From NCBI GenBank assembly GCA_019744775.1, contig JAIETZ010000008.1:37384-101383 (forward strand): a stretch of 64,000 bases of DNA, written 5' to 3'. The stretch comes from Candidatus Obscuribacterales bacterium (GTDB lineage: Bacteria > Cyanobacteriota > Vampirovibrionia > Obscuribacterales > Obscuribacteraceae). The notes below the pieces were generated by a model. That model did not search any database. It saw only the letters and a program-made list of their open reading frames with translations, and was not told where the DNA came from. The translations under genes and the position numbers were made by a program. Positions 33,075 through 41,845 of this stretch are shown here, one piece after another. The stretch's first letter is position 1; each line of letters begins with the position of its first letter.

Positions 33075-33472
33075 AGGTACTTGTCGATACATCTGTTTGG
33101 CTTGATGCGCTTAATGAAAAGGGCAAGTCGGCTAACTCTTTGTCTGACAAGTTAAGCTCACTTATTGATAGCGAACATGCGATTTTGCTTACTGGCATAA
33201 TTTTGTTTGAGGTCGTAAGAGGATTTAGGGCGTCGAAGGAAAGGAACAAGTTGATCGAGCGGCTTTCCTGGTTTCCCTTGCTCGAACTAAGCAGAGATGA
33301 TTACTTATACGCAGCTGACCTTAGCGCTGCATGTCGGGCTAAGGGCGTTACGACCAGTACGGCAGATGCGCTAATTGCAGCCGCTGCTATTCGATATGAT
33401 TGTCAACTCTTTACTGGCGACAAGGATTTTCAGCGAATAGCTCGACTTGTGCCATTGAAGTTGTATTCGTGA
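33071..33472 (+). CDS. VapC-family PIN-domain toxin
   Basis: 133 residues from GTG 33071, overlapping the antitoxin stop by 4 nt. PIN-domain acidic residues are all present: D6 (LVDTSVW), E47 (LFEVVRG), D99 (TADALIA) and D117/D119 (GDKDF). These coordinate Mg2+ or Mn2+ in endoribonucleases that usually cut tRNA or rRNA. With VapB it forms a type II toxin-antitoxin pair. The module is bounded by two copies of a direct repeat. Confidence 0.92.
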   Translation: MKVLVDTSVWLDALNEKGKSANSLSDKLSSLIDSEHAILLTGIILFEVVRGFRASKERNKLIERLSWFPLLELSRDDYLYAADLSAACRAKGVTTSTADALIAAAAIRYDCQLFTGDKDFQRIARLVPLKLYS

Positions 33473-33489
33473 TAGACATTCCTTGATGC

Positions 33490-33543
33490 GCACGCCTGCC
33501 GATGGAGTCGCTCATTGCAAGCGGTATCAGCAAGCGTCTGGGC
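33490..33543 (+). repeat. Direct repeat flanking TA modules, right copy
   Basis: About 54 bp, matching 32751-32803 in the same orientation. It follows the VapBC pair and precedes the second TA pair. Confidence 0.7.
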
Positions 33544-33623
33544 AAGGGCCTGGATTAGCCGGCTGTCATTGCCAGCCGTCGAGTTTTGTTGTAATATCGA
33601 ATGTAATACAGAGGATAGCTTTT

Positions 33624-33893
33624 ATGACAAGCTCGTTTCGACTGGATCCGGAGTTGGAATCCTTGCTTCAGCGAATTATTAACAACACTGGGCAGTCGCG
33701 CTCGCAAATAATTCGGCAGGCTCTAAGCAAGTATTGTTCGGAACTAGTGGCGGCCACCGACAAAAGTCCTTATCAGCGTCTTGTGGATGCCGGTTTCAAG
33801 CCGATTGATGATCGGGCTGATATTGACCTCGCGAGTAATCAGCAGGTAAGGAGAAAGAAGCTTCGTGAAAGAGCCTCGCGAGATAATCGTTGA
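33624..33893 (+). CDS. Ribbon-helix-helix antitoxin
   Basis: 89 residues from ATG 33624 behind AGAGGATAGC. The N-terminal MTSSFRLDPELESLLQRIINNTGQSRSQIIRQALSKY pattern is a CopG/RelB-type ribbon-helix-helix DNA-binding domain; the C-terminal part (ADIDLASNQQ... RRKKLRERASRDNR) would wrap the toxin. It overlaps the PIN toxin gene by 29 nt. A region of half-symmetry (TGTAATA...) just upstream at about 33589-33610 may be its operator. Confidence 0.85.
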   Translation: MTSSFRLDPELESLLQRIINNTGQSRSQIIRQALSKYCSELVAATDKSPYQRLVDAGFKPIDDRADIDLASNQQVRRKKLRERASRDNR

Positions 33894-34290
33894 TGCCGGG
33901 CCGCTTATTGCACTGGCTCGCCAGCGAGACAGCAAGCATGCCCAGTGTGTTGCCACCTTAAAGGCCGTGCCGCCGACGGCAAGGATGGTAACGACAGTAT
34001 CAGCTTTGGCAGAGGTGTTTGCTGTATTACCGAGTTCTGTGTCGAGCATCAGGGCCGTAGAGACATTGCTGATGGGTATCCCGCTTGCCCTCGAATACAT
34101 TCAAGGGCATGAATTGTCTAGAGCGTTTGAACTAATGGAAAAGTACATCGATTTGCCGATGGACTTTGCCGACGCCGAGATATTGGTGATTGCTGAAAGA
34201 CGATCAGTCAAAACTATCTTCACGCTTGACCGGAGGGACTTTTCCGTTTATAGACCTAGGCATGTACGACAGTTTGATCTGATTCCTTAG
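33865..34290 (+). CDS. PIN-domain toxin, second pair
   Basis: 141 residues from GTG 33865. PIN residues D10 (IVDAGPL), E50 (ALAEVF), D103 (FADAE) and D122/D125 (LDRRDF) are present, so ribonuclease activity is expected. Its length and segments differ from the first VapC, so this is a separate subfamily rather than a duplicate. Partner antitoxin overlaps its start. The two TA pairs in tandem share the upstream direct repeat. Confidence 0.9.
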   Translation: MKEPREIIVDAGPLIALARQRDSKHAQCVATLKAVPPTARMVTTVSALAEVFAVLPSSVSSIRAVETLLMGIPLALEYIQGHELSRAFELMEKYIDLPMDFADAEILVIAERRSVKTIFTLDRRDFSVYRPRHVRQFDLIP

Positions 34291-34347
34291 CTGAAAGGTG
34301 GATTAAATGCCCAGGTGCCTGCAATGTCTGTGAGTGGTCTGTCGAAA

Positions 34348-34366
34348 GGGCGCATGCAATGCGCCC
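34348..34366 (-). repeat. REP-like palindrome, copy 7 (core only)
   Basis: GGGCGCATGCAATGCGCCC without the CTAC tail. Confidence 0.75.
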
Positions 34367-34401
34367 TTTCAGGGCAGAATGGGAGATCACCATCCCGAAG
34401 G

Positions 34402-35097
34402 TTAGTGACAGTGGTGAGTTGGTTGTCGCTTAACTGCGCGTTTTGGTTTGGCTGGCTTTAGCTTGAGCTTTACTTGTTTTGCTCGGCGCTGTTTGGCCTG
34501 TTGAGCCAAAGCCATTTTGCGGTAGGACATCAACTCGCACTTTGTTGGTTTTCCTTTGACGCCTTTGTAAGCCAGGGACAGCAGCTTGAAGGCTAGCTTT
34601 TTCACGTCTGACTTGGCGGTTGGATCGTCCACCTTGAAGGGGACTAGTGTTTCCAGCTCGAAGTAGTAGCCGTTGAATTTGCCCAGTTTTTCAACGTGGT
34701 CGATTACAGCGGTGTACTTGCGACCGTTGATGGTGGCAGCGAAAGTCGTGCGTGTTTTGTGGACTGTAGGGAGAGCGCGTCGAATGTGTTTTGCTAGATT
34801 GAGCAAAACGGATGACGTGAATTTGTCGATGTCAGACTCGGCTTCGCATTTGTTCTTGAGTCCGCCGTCTTTTTCGATTGTCTTTTTGCTGGCGATTTGA
34901 TGCTTGCTTCCGCCGTTGATTTTCTTTTGTTCGCGAAGGCGTATCCATTCTTTCCCCATTGGGAGCCACTTATCCATGACTTTAGTGGTTGACTTGAATG
35001 TGAAGCCAAGTTTCTCCAGAGAAGCAATTATTTTTTCGACTTTGTCTTTTTGCACTTTGTACTTTACTTCGATCTCGTGGCAATGTTCTTTGCTCAT
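34402..35097 (-). CDS. CYTH-domain protein
   Basis: 231 residues from ATG 35097 (AGGAGGCCATT upstream). The N-terminal HEIEVKYKV carries the ExExK motif of the CYTH fold (class IV adenylate cyclase/thiamine-triphosphatase superfamily). Further charged strands follow (WIRLREQK, KYTAVIDHVEKLGKFNGYYFELET), as in enzymes that bind triphosphates within a beta-tunnel. Likely a triphosphatase acting on tripolyphosphate or nucleotides. The C-terminal 45 residues are Lys/Arg/Ala-rich (KRRAKQVKLKLKPAKPKRAVKR), suggesting nucleic-acid or polyphosphate binding. Confidence 0.82.
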   Translation of the reverse strand: MSKEHCHEIEVKYKVQKDKVEKIIASLEKLGFTFKSTTKVMDKWLPMGKEWIRLREQKKINGGSKHQIASKKTIEKDGGLKNKCEAESDIDKFTSSVLLNLAKHIRRALPTVHKTRTTFAATINGRKYTAVIDHVEKLGKFNGYYFELETLVPFKVDDPTAKSDVKKLAFKLLSLAYKGVKGKPTKCELMSYRKMALAQQAKQRRAKQVKLKLKPAKPKRAVKRQPTHHCH

Positions 35098-35137
35098 AAT
35101 GGCCTCCTTCTGCATACGCAGAATGCAAAGCGTTGAG

Positions 35138-36196
35138 TTAGTGACTGGTTGTTTTGGTTATCCAGTCACTGATGAGTTGCAAAACTGTTGGTGCCAGGGT
35201 CTCTGGCAGTAGTTCGTACTCGTCTGGCAAACCTGTTTTGCAGGTTTGGAATATGTGATTTAAGCCGGCTAGTTTTATGGCTAGAGCTTTTTTGTTGCGT
35301 GATAGACAAGATCTGATTGATGAAAGGTTCTCATCGGCAAATACTTGCATGTCTTTTTCGCCATTCAGTGCCAACACCGGACATGTGAGTGTGGAAAGAA
35401 CTGGGCGTGGGTCATGATTGAGGAAGCAGCGATGTCCATTGCTTGTAAGCTCCTCTATTCTGCTGTCCATGAAGGGTCTGTGAATTTCTTCATAGAAATG
35501 ACCCCTGCGCAAGTCCGCTATTTTTTGCGCGGCGATTATATTATTCGGCTCTGCTCTTACGATGTCGTTTGCTTTCTGGGCAAGGCGCAAGTTGTGCCTG
35601 ATGTGCCTGTCGTCGAGTCCTCGAATTTTGTCGTAGGTCTTAAGTTGCGATTTGAGCAACGCATCGGCATTTATAGCCGGCGCTGCCAACAACACGACAA
35701 AAGCGACGTAGGAATTTCGGCTCGCCACGATAGGGGCAATTAATCCACCTTGGCTGTGTCCGGCAAGTCCTATCTGCCGCGTGTCGATATCTTCGCGTGA
35801 ATGTAAAAACTTGAATGCAGCTTCGGCATCATCAGCAAAGTCGTAAAAGGTGGACGCAGAATAATCACCGTCAGAATAAGCAATGCCGCGCTTGTCGTAG
35901 CGCAGCACGGCAATTCCTCGGCGGCTTAAGTAATCGGCCAGCAATTGAAATGGCTTGTGTGGTCCGATTACTTCGTCTCTTGTGTGTGGTCCGGAGCCGT
36001 GGATGAGCACGACTGCCGGACACAAACGGTCAGTATTGGGACGGGTGAGTGTACCGCAAATGCGAAGAGTGCCGCTTTGGAAATTGACGAGCTCTTCGCT
36101 GTAGTCAACCAAAGAAGGCGCATCTTGCTCTTTCTTCGTCGTTGTTTCGCCTTTCTTTAAAAACGTCTTGAGGCGTGAAAATAATCGTGTGAACAT
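35138..36196 (-). CDS. Alpha/beta hydrolase
   Basis: 352 residues behind GGAGGAACACACGG. The oxyanion-hole segment VVLIHGSGPHTRDE, the nucleophile elbow GHSQGG and the C-terminal LAGLNHIFQ (catalytic His) define an alpha/beta hydrolase close to dienelactone-hydrolase-like or BAAT-type esterases; the acid is probably in NGEKDMQV. No signal peptide. The first 20 residues are basic and could be membrane-associated. Substrate unknown. Its start overlaps the upstream gene by 40 nt, so the two are coupled. Confidence 0.85.
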   Translation of the reverse strand: MFTRLFSRLKTFLKKGETTTKKEQDAPSLVDYSEELVNFQSGTLRICGTLTRPNTDRLCPAVVLIHGSGPHTRDEVIGPHKPFQLLADYLSRRGIAVLRYDKRGIAYSDGDYSASTFYDFADDAEAAFKFLHSREDIDTRQIGLAGHSQGGLIAPIVASRNSYVAFVVLLAAPAINADALLKSQLKTYDKIRGLDDRHIRHNLRLAQKANDIVRAEPNNIIAAQKIADLRRGHFYEEIHRPFMDSRIEELTSNGHRCFLNHDPRPVLSTLTCPVLALNGEKDMQVFADENLSSIRSCLSRNKKALAIKLAGLNHIFQTCKTGLPDEYELLPETLAPTVLQLISDWITKTTSH

Positions 36197-37017
36197 CCGT
36201 GTGTTCCTCCAACAAGTGGTCTGTCAGGTCTTCTAGTTATTTCTGTGAGGTGACTGTAAACTGGCATGTAATAGCCGTTCAGCAGGCAGTCCTTTGCCGA
36301 GAGGCCTTTGTGTTGCCAGCCTTCCGGCTGTGTGCGCAGCATCCAGGCAGTGGCGCGATCGTGCCTTTCGAAAATTTTGCGCAGATGATAAGCAATTACC
36401 AGAAGCGCGTATGCTCGATTGATCACGGTTGCGGAAGTGCCTGGGCTGGGAAAGGTTGCTTGCAGAGTATTGGGCGAGAGAATCATGAACTGACTCAATT
36501 CATCTTGCGACAAGCCCAAGTAATTTCCTATTGCCGGTAAATCGAGGTGAATTAATTCTCCGCCGGACAGTTTAATTAAGTCGGCGCAGAATTCTCTGAG
36601 GCTTGCTCGATTGATTCGGGAGAAGGCCGCTTCGACGTCTTTTTGGAAACGCCGCTCATTACGCAACTCGGCAAAGCCGATGCGCGTTTGTTCGTCTCTT
36701 AGAACGTCGAGCAAGTCCCAAGGGTCTGTCACACAAGGCTCGTGAATGTTGAGAACGGAGGCAACCAGGTTGGTTTGTTTCTGTATTGCTTCTGCTGTGG
36801 CAACGTCGCAGGTGACACCGATGATGCCAAACTCATCTGGATTCGAGACGAAGTTAAGCTTGCAGTTTGCTGACTTGGCGACCTTCTGCAACGCCGTTTG
36901 AGCAAACTCCGATGACTTCATGATTGCTGCATTCTCGGGTCGTGCCAAGCTGGGCACGTAGACATCACGAGAGTGGTTTGAACGAACCAGGGTAATGAGA
37001 TAGTTGTTTTTCTTCAT
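36157..37017 (-). CDS. Unknown protein, possible MbcA/ParS-like C-terminus
   Basis: 286 residues from ATG 37017 (GAGGAGC upstream; the frame extends to 37086 through a hairpin). Residues about 1-95 form an unrecognised alpha/beta part. Residues about 125-260 are helical, and AYALLVIAYHLRKIFERHDRATAWMLRTQPEGWQHKGLSAKDCLLNG resembles the toxin-binding segment of Xre/MbcA/ParS antitoxins (final pattern W-L-x-T-x-P-x-x-L). No toxin of the matching RES type is near. The C-terminal 25 residues fall in the overlap with the hydrolase gene. Low confidence in the family. Confidence 0.68.
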   Translation of the reverse strand: MKKNNYLITLVRSNHSRDVYVPSLARPENAAIMKSSEFAQTALQKVAKSANCKLNFVSNPDEFGIIGVTCDVATAEAIQKQTNLVASVLNIHEPCVTDPWDLLDVLRDEQTRIGFAELRNERRFQKDVEAAFSRINRASLREFCADLIKLSGGELIHLDLPAIGNYLGLSQDELSQFMILSPNTLQATFPSPGTSATVINRAYALLVIAYHLRKIFERHDRATAWMLRTQPEGWQHKGLSAKDCLLNGYYMPVYSHLTEITRRPDRPLVGGTHGCSHDYFHASRRF

Positions 37018-37068
37018 ACGGAATTGCTCCTCGTTAGTGATCTTCGAAGAATGAGTCAGGCAAGTAAG

Positions 37069-37105
37069 AAACCACCCGGAGAGCAAAATGCCCCGAGTGG
37101 TTTTC
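37069..37105 (-). terminator. Hairpin in leader of the 37017 gene
   Basis: Arms ACCACcCGG and CCGaGTGGT (around 37070-37078 and 37092-37100) flank a loop; T-rich sequence follows on the minus strand. It is about 170 nt past the SGNH gene and 52 nt before the next start. Confidence 0.5.
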
Positions 37106-37275
37106 GGAAATGAGCTATGGGTGTGGGTTAGAAGCTAATTGGTACCTGTCTGTGTTTTAGTCGTTTATTCATGTGTAAATACATAATAGAAATAAGACAG
37201 GGCCTTAAAACTATAATTGTTGACTACCTTGAAGAGAAAAGCTCCAAGGAGTCCTCGCGCTGTTAGCGGAGGGTT

Positions 37276-38412
37276 TTATGTTTTCTGAAGAAGTTTTGTC
37301 AGCTGATCAGCGACGACTTTGTGTCCGGCGGACGAGAAGTGGTATTCGAGGAAAAGCGCGCCGGGGTTTCCCGAGTCGTAGAAAGACTGCGTCAGATCGA
37401 AGCTTGGGAAGTTTTCTTCTTTGCTCAAAGTGAGCAACTGCTTAGCCTGGTAGGCAAGATCCAGATCACCTAAAGTATTTGGAAAAACTAAAAGTACGAA
37501 TTTGCTGTTGTTTGCTTTGCAGGATTTGTTTAAGTCCAGGAGTAAGCTGCGTGTTACTTCAAAGGCGTTTTGTTCGGGATACAAAACATTGGACACATTC
37601 TTATTAGTGTTGCCCAAATTGGAAAGCCAATCAAAGGCATTTTTGAGTTTGCCGTAAAGCGGTTCGTTGGTGCAAAGTGCCAGATGTGTTGAGCTTAAGA
37701 CGCCATAGATGCTGCTGTGCGCTCTCAAGAAATCAAAAACCGGGTTTGGAGAAAGCTTGGCTTTGTTGTAGTTAAGTACAGAGTTATCCGGTTGCAGATT
37801 GCCTTGTTGGTCAAGATAGAAATACGGACGCGGCTCTACATTCAACTTGCCTGGCTTGCGAATATTCTCAACGGCGTCTCCACGGTTGTAGAGTAAAACG
37901 GTGATGTCCGGTTTGTAGGTGGTCACTTCGTTCAAGAATTGCTCATGTTGCTGTCCGGTTGAATAGCTGGAGCATGCGAAGTTGATCACTTCGTACTTCT
38001 GAGTGCCGTTTGCATTCAGTTGTTGTTCAACGATTCTTGCGTAAGTGTCCTCTAGTGGAACTTGCAGTCCTTCTGTGGAGCTATCACCAAGCAAGGCAAC
38101 TCGTATTGTGCCTGGTTTTTTTTCAATATTGTGTTCAACATCACGCAATCCGGTGCTGTTTAAATGTCCTCTGGAAAAACCTTCCATACGCCAGACAACA
38201 TATTTGCTTGGAATGTGACGACAGCCGAGCTTTGTATCCGGTTGCAAGAACTCTTCTTGTCCAACACCAGCAATTGGTAGAAACCATTCGAGTAATGCAA
38301 CGCTCACTGCTAGAAACGCTGTGGTTTCCAAAGCCATGCGCCACTTTGAACGAGGCTTCTTGAGGCTCTCGGCTGGTGTTTTTACAGTTGGTGATGTGGT
38401 TACAGGTGACAT
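37276..38412 (-). CDS. Membrane-anchored SGNH-type hydrolase/acyltransferase partner
   Basis: 378 residues behind GAGGAAAC. A single membrane span lies at about 27-46; the rest is periplasmic. LLGDSSTEG (about 109-117) holds the SGNH nucleophile Ser, and HFSSAGH near the C-terminus supplies the catalytic His. It directly follows an AlgI-type MBOAT gene (7 nt), the arrangement seen in alginate, cellulose and teichoic-acid acylation systems where the MBOAT protein passes acyl groups across the membrane and the SGNH protein puts them on a polymer. The polymer is not identified here. Confidence 0.85.
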   Translation of the reverse strand: MSPVTTSPTVKTPAESLKKPRSKWRMALETTAFLAVSVALLEWFLPIAGVGQEEFLQPDTKLGCRHIPSKYVVWRMEGFSRGHLNSTGLRDVEHNIEKKPGTIRVALLGDSSTEGLQVPLEDTYARIVEQQLNANGTQKYEVINFACSSYSTGQQHEQFLNEVTTYKPDITVLLYNRGDAVENIRKPGKLNVEPRPYFYLDQQGNLQPDNSVLNYNKAKLSPNPVFDFLRAHSSIYGVLSSTHLALCTNEPLYGKLKNAFDWLSNLGNTNKNVSNVLYPEQNAFEVTRSLLLDLNKSCKANNSKFVLLVFPNTLGDLDLAYQAKQLLTLSKEENFPSFDLTQSFYDSGNPGALFLEYHFSSAGHKVVADQLTKLLQKT

Positions 38413-38418
38413 GTTTCC

Positions 38419-39915
38419 TCAGAATTGGAAGTAGATGAATGGCGCCACCTGGCGCGGAGCAAAACCTAGGATAATTATTGCCATGCCGGCATATACGGCA
38501 ATTTGCGCGGGACATGAACCTTGCCACCAGTTGGCAGTGCTGGTCATGAATTTCTTAACGGAAGCATTGGCGTGCTCGCCCTTTCTGGCGACGCTGTCGC
38601 GCCAAGCGCAGAGCAAGAGAAATACCAAATAAAGTGAAATGGTGATAGGCAAGGTTGACATCAAAAATTGATGAGTGACTGCATACGAAGGAGCCAGCGT
38701 GAACATGTGCTTGGTCATATTCAACGCGTGCGGCACATTGTCGGCACGGAAGATAACGCCGGCCATGAAAAGGAAAAACCATGTGAATGCAACGCCTGAA
38801 TAATGCCAAATTGCGTGCGGTCTGAAACGCGCCAACCAAGGCAGACGGCTTACCAGATTGTGCCATTCTTTACTGAGCACAAGTCCTGAGCCGTGGAATG
38901 CACCCCAGATGACATAGTGCCAGGCAGCGCCGTGCCAGAGACCACCAAGAACCATCGTGATCATGACGTTTATTTGTTGGCGTAATGGGCTAACGCGTGA
39001 TCCACCTAAAGGAATAAATAGATAGTCGCGCAACCATGTTGAAAGGGAAATGTGCCAGCGACGCCAGAAGTCGGTGAGGTTAGCTGCAAGAAACGGCCAG
39101 TTGAAATTCTCCGGCACTTTGTAGCCGAACAACAACGCAGAGCCGCGACCGATATCTGTATAGCCTGAGAAATCAAAGAAGATTTGGAAAGTAAATCCGG
39201 CAACCGCTATCCAGGCATCCATTGTGCCTAATGTTTCAGGGTGCGCAAATCCGGCATTTACGACGCGACCGAGATTATCACCAAGGACGATTTTCTTGAA
39301 TAGTCCGAGGAAAATCAGAAACATTCCCGATTGAAAATATGCAGGTTTAAACACAGGCTCTGTGAGCATTTGCTCAACAAAATCTTGAAAGCGCTTAATT
39401 GGACCGGCAATTTGTGATGGGAAAAATGCTGCGAACAAGGCAAAATTGCGGAAGTTTGTTACAGGCTTGCTGCCGCGATAGACATCAACTATGTAATGAA
39501 TGAATTCAAAAGTGAAGAAGGAAATTCCCAACGGAAGAATAATATCCAGCGCCGGACTTGTTGCCGGAAGATTCATCGGCAAATGCAAGCTGGTATGTAG
39601 CCATGTTGCAGATTGCCATGCCGAATCAAGCAAGAAATTCGCGTACTTGTAAAAGCAGAGACAGCCCAAGTTGAAGATAAGCCCAAGCGTCAGAATTGGT
39701 TTGCGCTTGTCGGTAAATTTGTGGATCGCTAAGCCAAGGAAATAGTTAACGACGGTCAGTGCCAGAATTAGCAAGCCGTAAGCAGGCTTCCAATTCATGT
39801 AGAAGAGATAACTGGCGATTAGTAAAAGTGTGCGACGAAAAACAGGCGGCAACACCCAGTAAAGTGCGACGACGATTGGCAAAAATACGAGATAGGTAAA
39901 ACTGTTAAACAGCAT
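38419..39915 (-). CDS. MBOAT O-acyltransferase, AlgI/DltB type
   Basis: 498 residues from ATG 39915 (a TTG at 39930 is possible; no strong ribosome binding site at either). About ten membrane spans. LFNSFTYLVFLPIV, SYLFYMNWKPAYGL, FFPSQIAGPIKR and GGLWHGAAWHYVIWG are typical of AlgI; the WHG His is the proposed catalytic residue. It would move acyl groups to a periplasmic acceptor together with the SGNH protein encoded next. The divergent gene encodes a glycosyltransferase, consistent with a modified exopolysaccharide. Confidence 0.93.
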   Translation of the reverse strand: MLFNSFTYLVFLPIVVALYWVLPPVFRRTLLLIASYLFYMNWKPAYGLLILALTVVNYFLGLAIHKFTDKRKPILTLGLIFNLGCLCFYKYANFLLDSAWQSATWLHTSLHLPMNLPATSPALDIILPLGISFFTFEFIHYIVDVYRGSKPVTNFRNFALFAAFFPSQIAGPIKRFQDFVEQMLTEPVFKPAYFQSGMFLIFLGLFKKIVLGDNLGRVVNAGFAHPETLGTMDAWIAVAGFTFQIFFDFSGYTDIGRGSALLFGYKVPENFNWPFLAANLTDFWRRWHISLSTWLRDYLFIPLGGSRVSPLRQQINVMITMVLGGLWHGAAWHYVIWGAFHGSGLVLSKEWHNLVSRLPWLARFRPHAIWHYSGVAFTWFFLFMAGVIFRADNVPHALNMTKHMFTLAPSYAVTHQFLMSTLPITISLYLVFLLLCAWRDSVARKGEHANASVKKFMTSTANWWQGSCPAQIAVYAGMAIIILGFAPRQVAPFIYFQF

Positions 39916-40097
39916 GCTTTTGCCAGGCAAGCCCCGTAATCAAGAGTGCTCGATGATATCACGGCAATAAGTAGAGAACCTTGTATATAGCAAATCTAGT
40001 TAGCCGCCAAGCGTTGTCAAGTACTAGTAAATCAACGGCCTGCCGTCCGTGAGAAAGGTTTCAATTAGGTTGAATTCCTATGATCTAAAATAACGGC

Positions 40098-41654
40098 ATG
40101 AGAATTTGCTTGATATCGCGGGAGTATCCGCCTGATACCGGCTGGGGCGGCATTGCGACGTTTGCCAACCACCTGGCCCAGGGGCTGAAAGAGCTCGGGC
40201 ACGAAGTCGTGGTTATTGCTCTGGCTAAGGACGAAGCAAAAACAGTCGAGCAAGACGGCATAAAAGTTCATAGAGTTGTGCCCCACCAAATTTATGGTGA
40301 CCTCGGCGCTGTTTCGATTTGCATGCCGTACAGCCGCTACGTAATTCGAGTAGCATCTGCGCTTTGGCAGAAATTTATTGAGCTTCACGAAGAGAAGCCT
40401 TTTGATGTTGTCGATACGCCGGAGTTGTTGGCTGAAGGACTCGTGCCTTCGGTAACTAAGGCTGTGCCGATGTTGGTGAGACTGTATACGCCCCATTCGA
40501 AATTTATTGCAGAGAAACTGCATAATGTCAGTCCGAATTTTGATCACCAGTTTGTCGCCATGCTTGAAAGAATGGCGATGATTTCTGCTGATGTAATTAC
40601 ATCGCCGAGTGAAGATTTGGCTGATTTTGTCGCTGAAGACATGCATTATCCGCGCGAGCGAATTACTATAGTCAGAAATCCAATTGATCCAAATAAGTTT
40701 TCTCCGGAAGGTCCGAAATCGCTCGCTAGCGACGGTAAGTTGACTGTTCTATTTGTAGGACGCTTGGAAGAACGCAAGGGTATTGGTGATCTGGTCAATG
40801 CTATTCCGAAAGTAATAGAGAAGTTTTCCAATGTGCGTTTTGTGATTATTGGTGATGACACCAACAACGCAAAAGGACAGAGATCCGTGCTTGCTGAACT
40901 GCAAGACTCGTTGCGGGCGCATGGCTGCACGCAGCATGTGCAATTTATCAACCGTGTGCCTTTGGCGGAATTGCCGTCGTATTATCGATCGGCTGATATT
41001 TCTATCGTGCCGTCTGTCTATGACAATTCGCCGTACACTTGCTTGGAAGCAATGTCTTGCGGATTGCCTGTAATTGGCACGTCAGGCGGCGGTACGAAAG
41101 AGTACATCGTTGCCGGTGAGTCGGGAATAATTATTCCGCCTCGTGACCCTGATGCAATAGCCGCGTCATTGCTGAAGTTGTTGCAAGACGAAAACGAGCG
41201 TCGCAGACTTGCGGTTAACGCACGCAAGCGTGTGTTAGACGAGTTTCAGCGTAAGGAAATCGCGGCTAAGACAGTAGCGCTTTATGAACAAGCCGGCAGA
41301 ATATTTGCCGCGAAGTATCCGGCGCGCTTGTACTTGAAGCCGCTTGAGCAGGCTCTTCCAGATGCCGATGTTTTGCTTTATTCGTTCGACAAGATGTTGT
41401 ATGACCTGCTCTATTTGAAGTCGTTCAGATTCCGTCTGAAGCACTGGGGCAAGCTTTTCTTCTACAGACCGAGACTTTCGTTGGTGAAGTCGGTTGTCGC
41501 CGTATGGCGGACGCTTCGTCGCCTTGTAGGCCGTGAATATAAAGCGCAACCAAAGATGCTCGCGAAGATGGAAAACGAAATCCTCGCCAGACAGTACGAC
41601 CCGGTCAACAGACCGCCGGAGTACTTCGCGGAGAATGACAAAGCGTTAATTTGA
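40098..41654 (+). CDS. Glycosyltransferase family 4
   Basis: 518 residues. GT-B fold: N-terminal SREYPPDTGWGGIATFANHLAQGL, and a C-terminal donor domain with VGRLEERKG, PSVYDNSPYTCLEAMSCGLPVIGTSGGGTKEYI and its EX7E motif. It moves a sugar from an NDP-sugar to a lipid-linked or polysaccharide acceptor. The final 110 or so residues (PARLYLKPLEQALPDADVLL...) extend beyond the usual GT4 and are basic and helical. No Shine-Dalgarno sequence precedes the ATG. Divergent from the MBOAT gene. Confidence 0.9.
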   Translation: MRICLISREYPPDTGWGGIATFANHLAQGLKELGHEVVVIALAKDEAKTVEQDGIKVHRVVPHQIYGDLGAVSICMPYSRYVIRVASALWQKFIELHEEKPFDVVDTPELLAEGLVPSVTKAVPMLVRLYTPHSKFIAEKLHNVSPNFDHQFVAMLERMAMISADVITSPSEDLADFVAEDMHYPRERITIVRNPIDPNKFSPEGPKSLASDGKLTVLFVGRLEERKGIGDLVNAIPKVIEKFSNVRFVIIGDDTNNAKGQRSVLAELQDSLRAHGCTQHVQFINRVPLAELPSYYRSADISIVPSVYDNSPYTCLEAMSCGLPVIGTSGGGTKEYIVAGESGIIIPPRDPDAIAASLLKLLQDENERRRLAVNARKRVLDEFQRKEIAAKTVALYEQAGRIFAAKYPARLYLKPLEQALPDADVLLYSFDKMLYDLLYLKSFRFRLKHWGKLFFYRPRLSLVKSVVAVWRTLRRLVGREYKAQPKMLAKMENEILARQYDPVNRPPEYFAENDKALI

Positions 41655-41662
41655 ATTTGAAG

Positions 41663-41715
41663 TTCCAATTTTGTTAGGTTCAAGGCCTATATATAACTAT
41701 TTAGTTATTGGAACA
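41663..41715. promoter_or_regulatory. AT-rich inverted repeat upstream of 41846 gene
   Basis: GTTCCAAT (41663-41670) and ATTGGAAC (41708-41715) flank an AT-rich core with TATATATA. A similar GTTCCAAT plus TATATATA arrangement occurs near 25105-25145. Possibly a regulator site or promoter. Confidence 0.35.
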
Positions 41716-41845
41716 TTGATCGGCTAGAAAAGCGTACAGGTTAGGAACACAAGACATTTATCGCAGGCAAGTGCCTGGCGGTTTGTGTTGCCTAGTTTTT
41801 CTGGTGCTTGTTTCAGTGCACATCCCCAATTGCGAGGAAAGCAAT

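Noticed and set aside
33483..33623. Upstream extension of the RHH antitoxin
   Set aside because: It reads through the direct repeat; ATG 33624 has the ribosome binding site and the native antitoxin start.
37128..37172. 14-codon minus frame before the leader hairpin at 37069, a possible leader peptide
   Set aside because: It has no Shine-Dalgarno sequence and no residue bias (such as repeats of one amino acid) expected of an attenuator peptide.
37278..37433. 51-codon plus-strand frame with a good GGAGGG before its ATG
   Set aside because: It is antisense to the SGNH gene and Arg/Ser-rich in a way typical of reverse-frame shadows.
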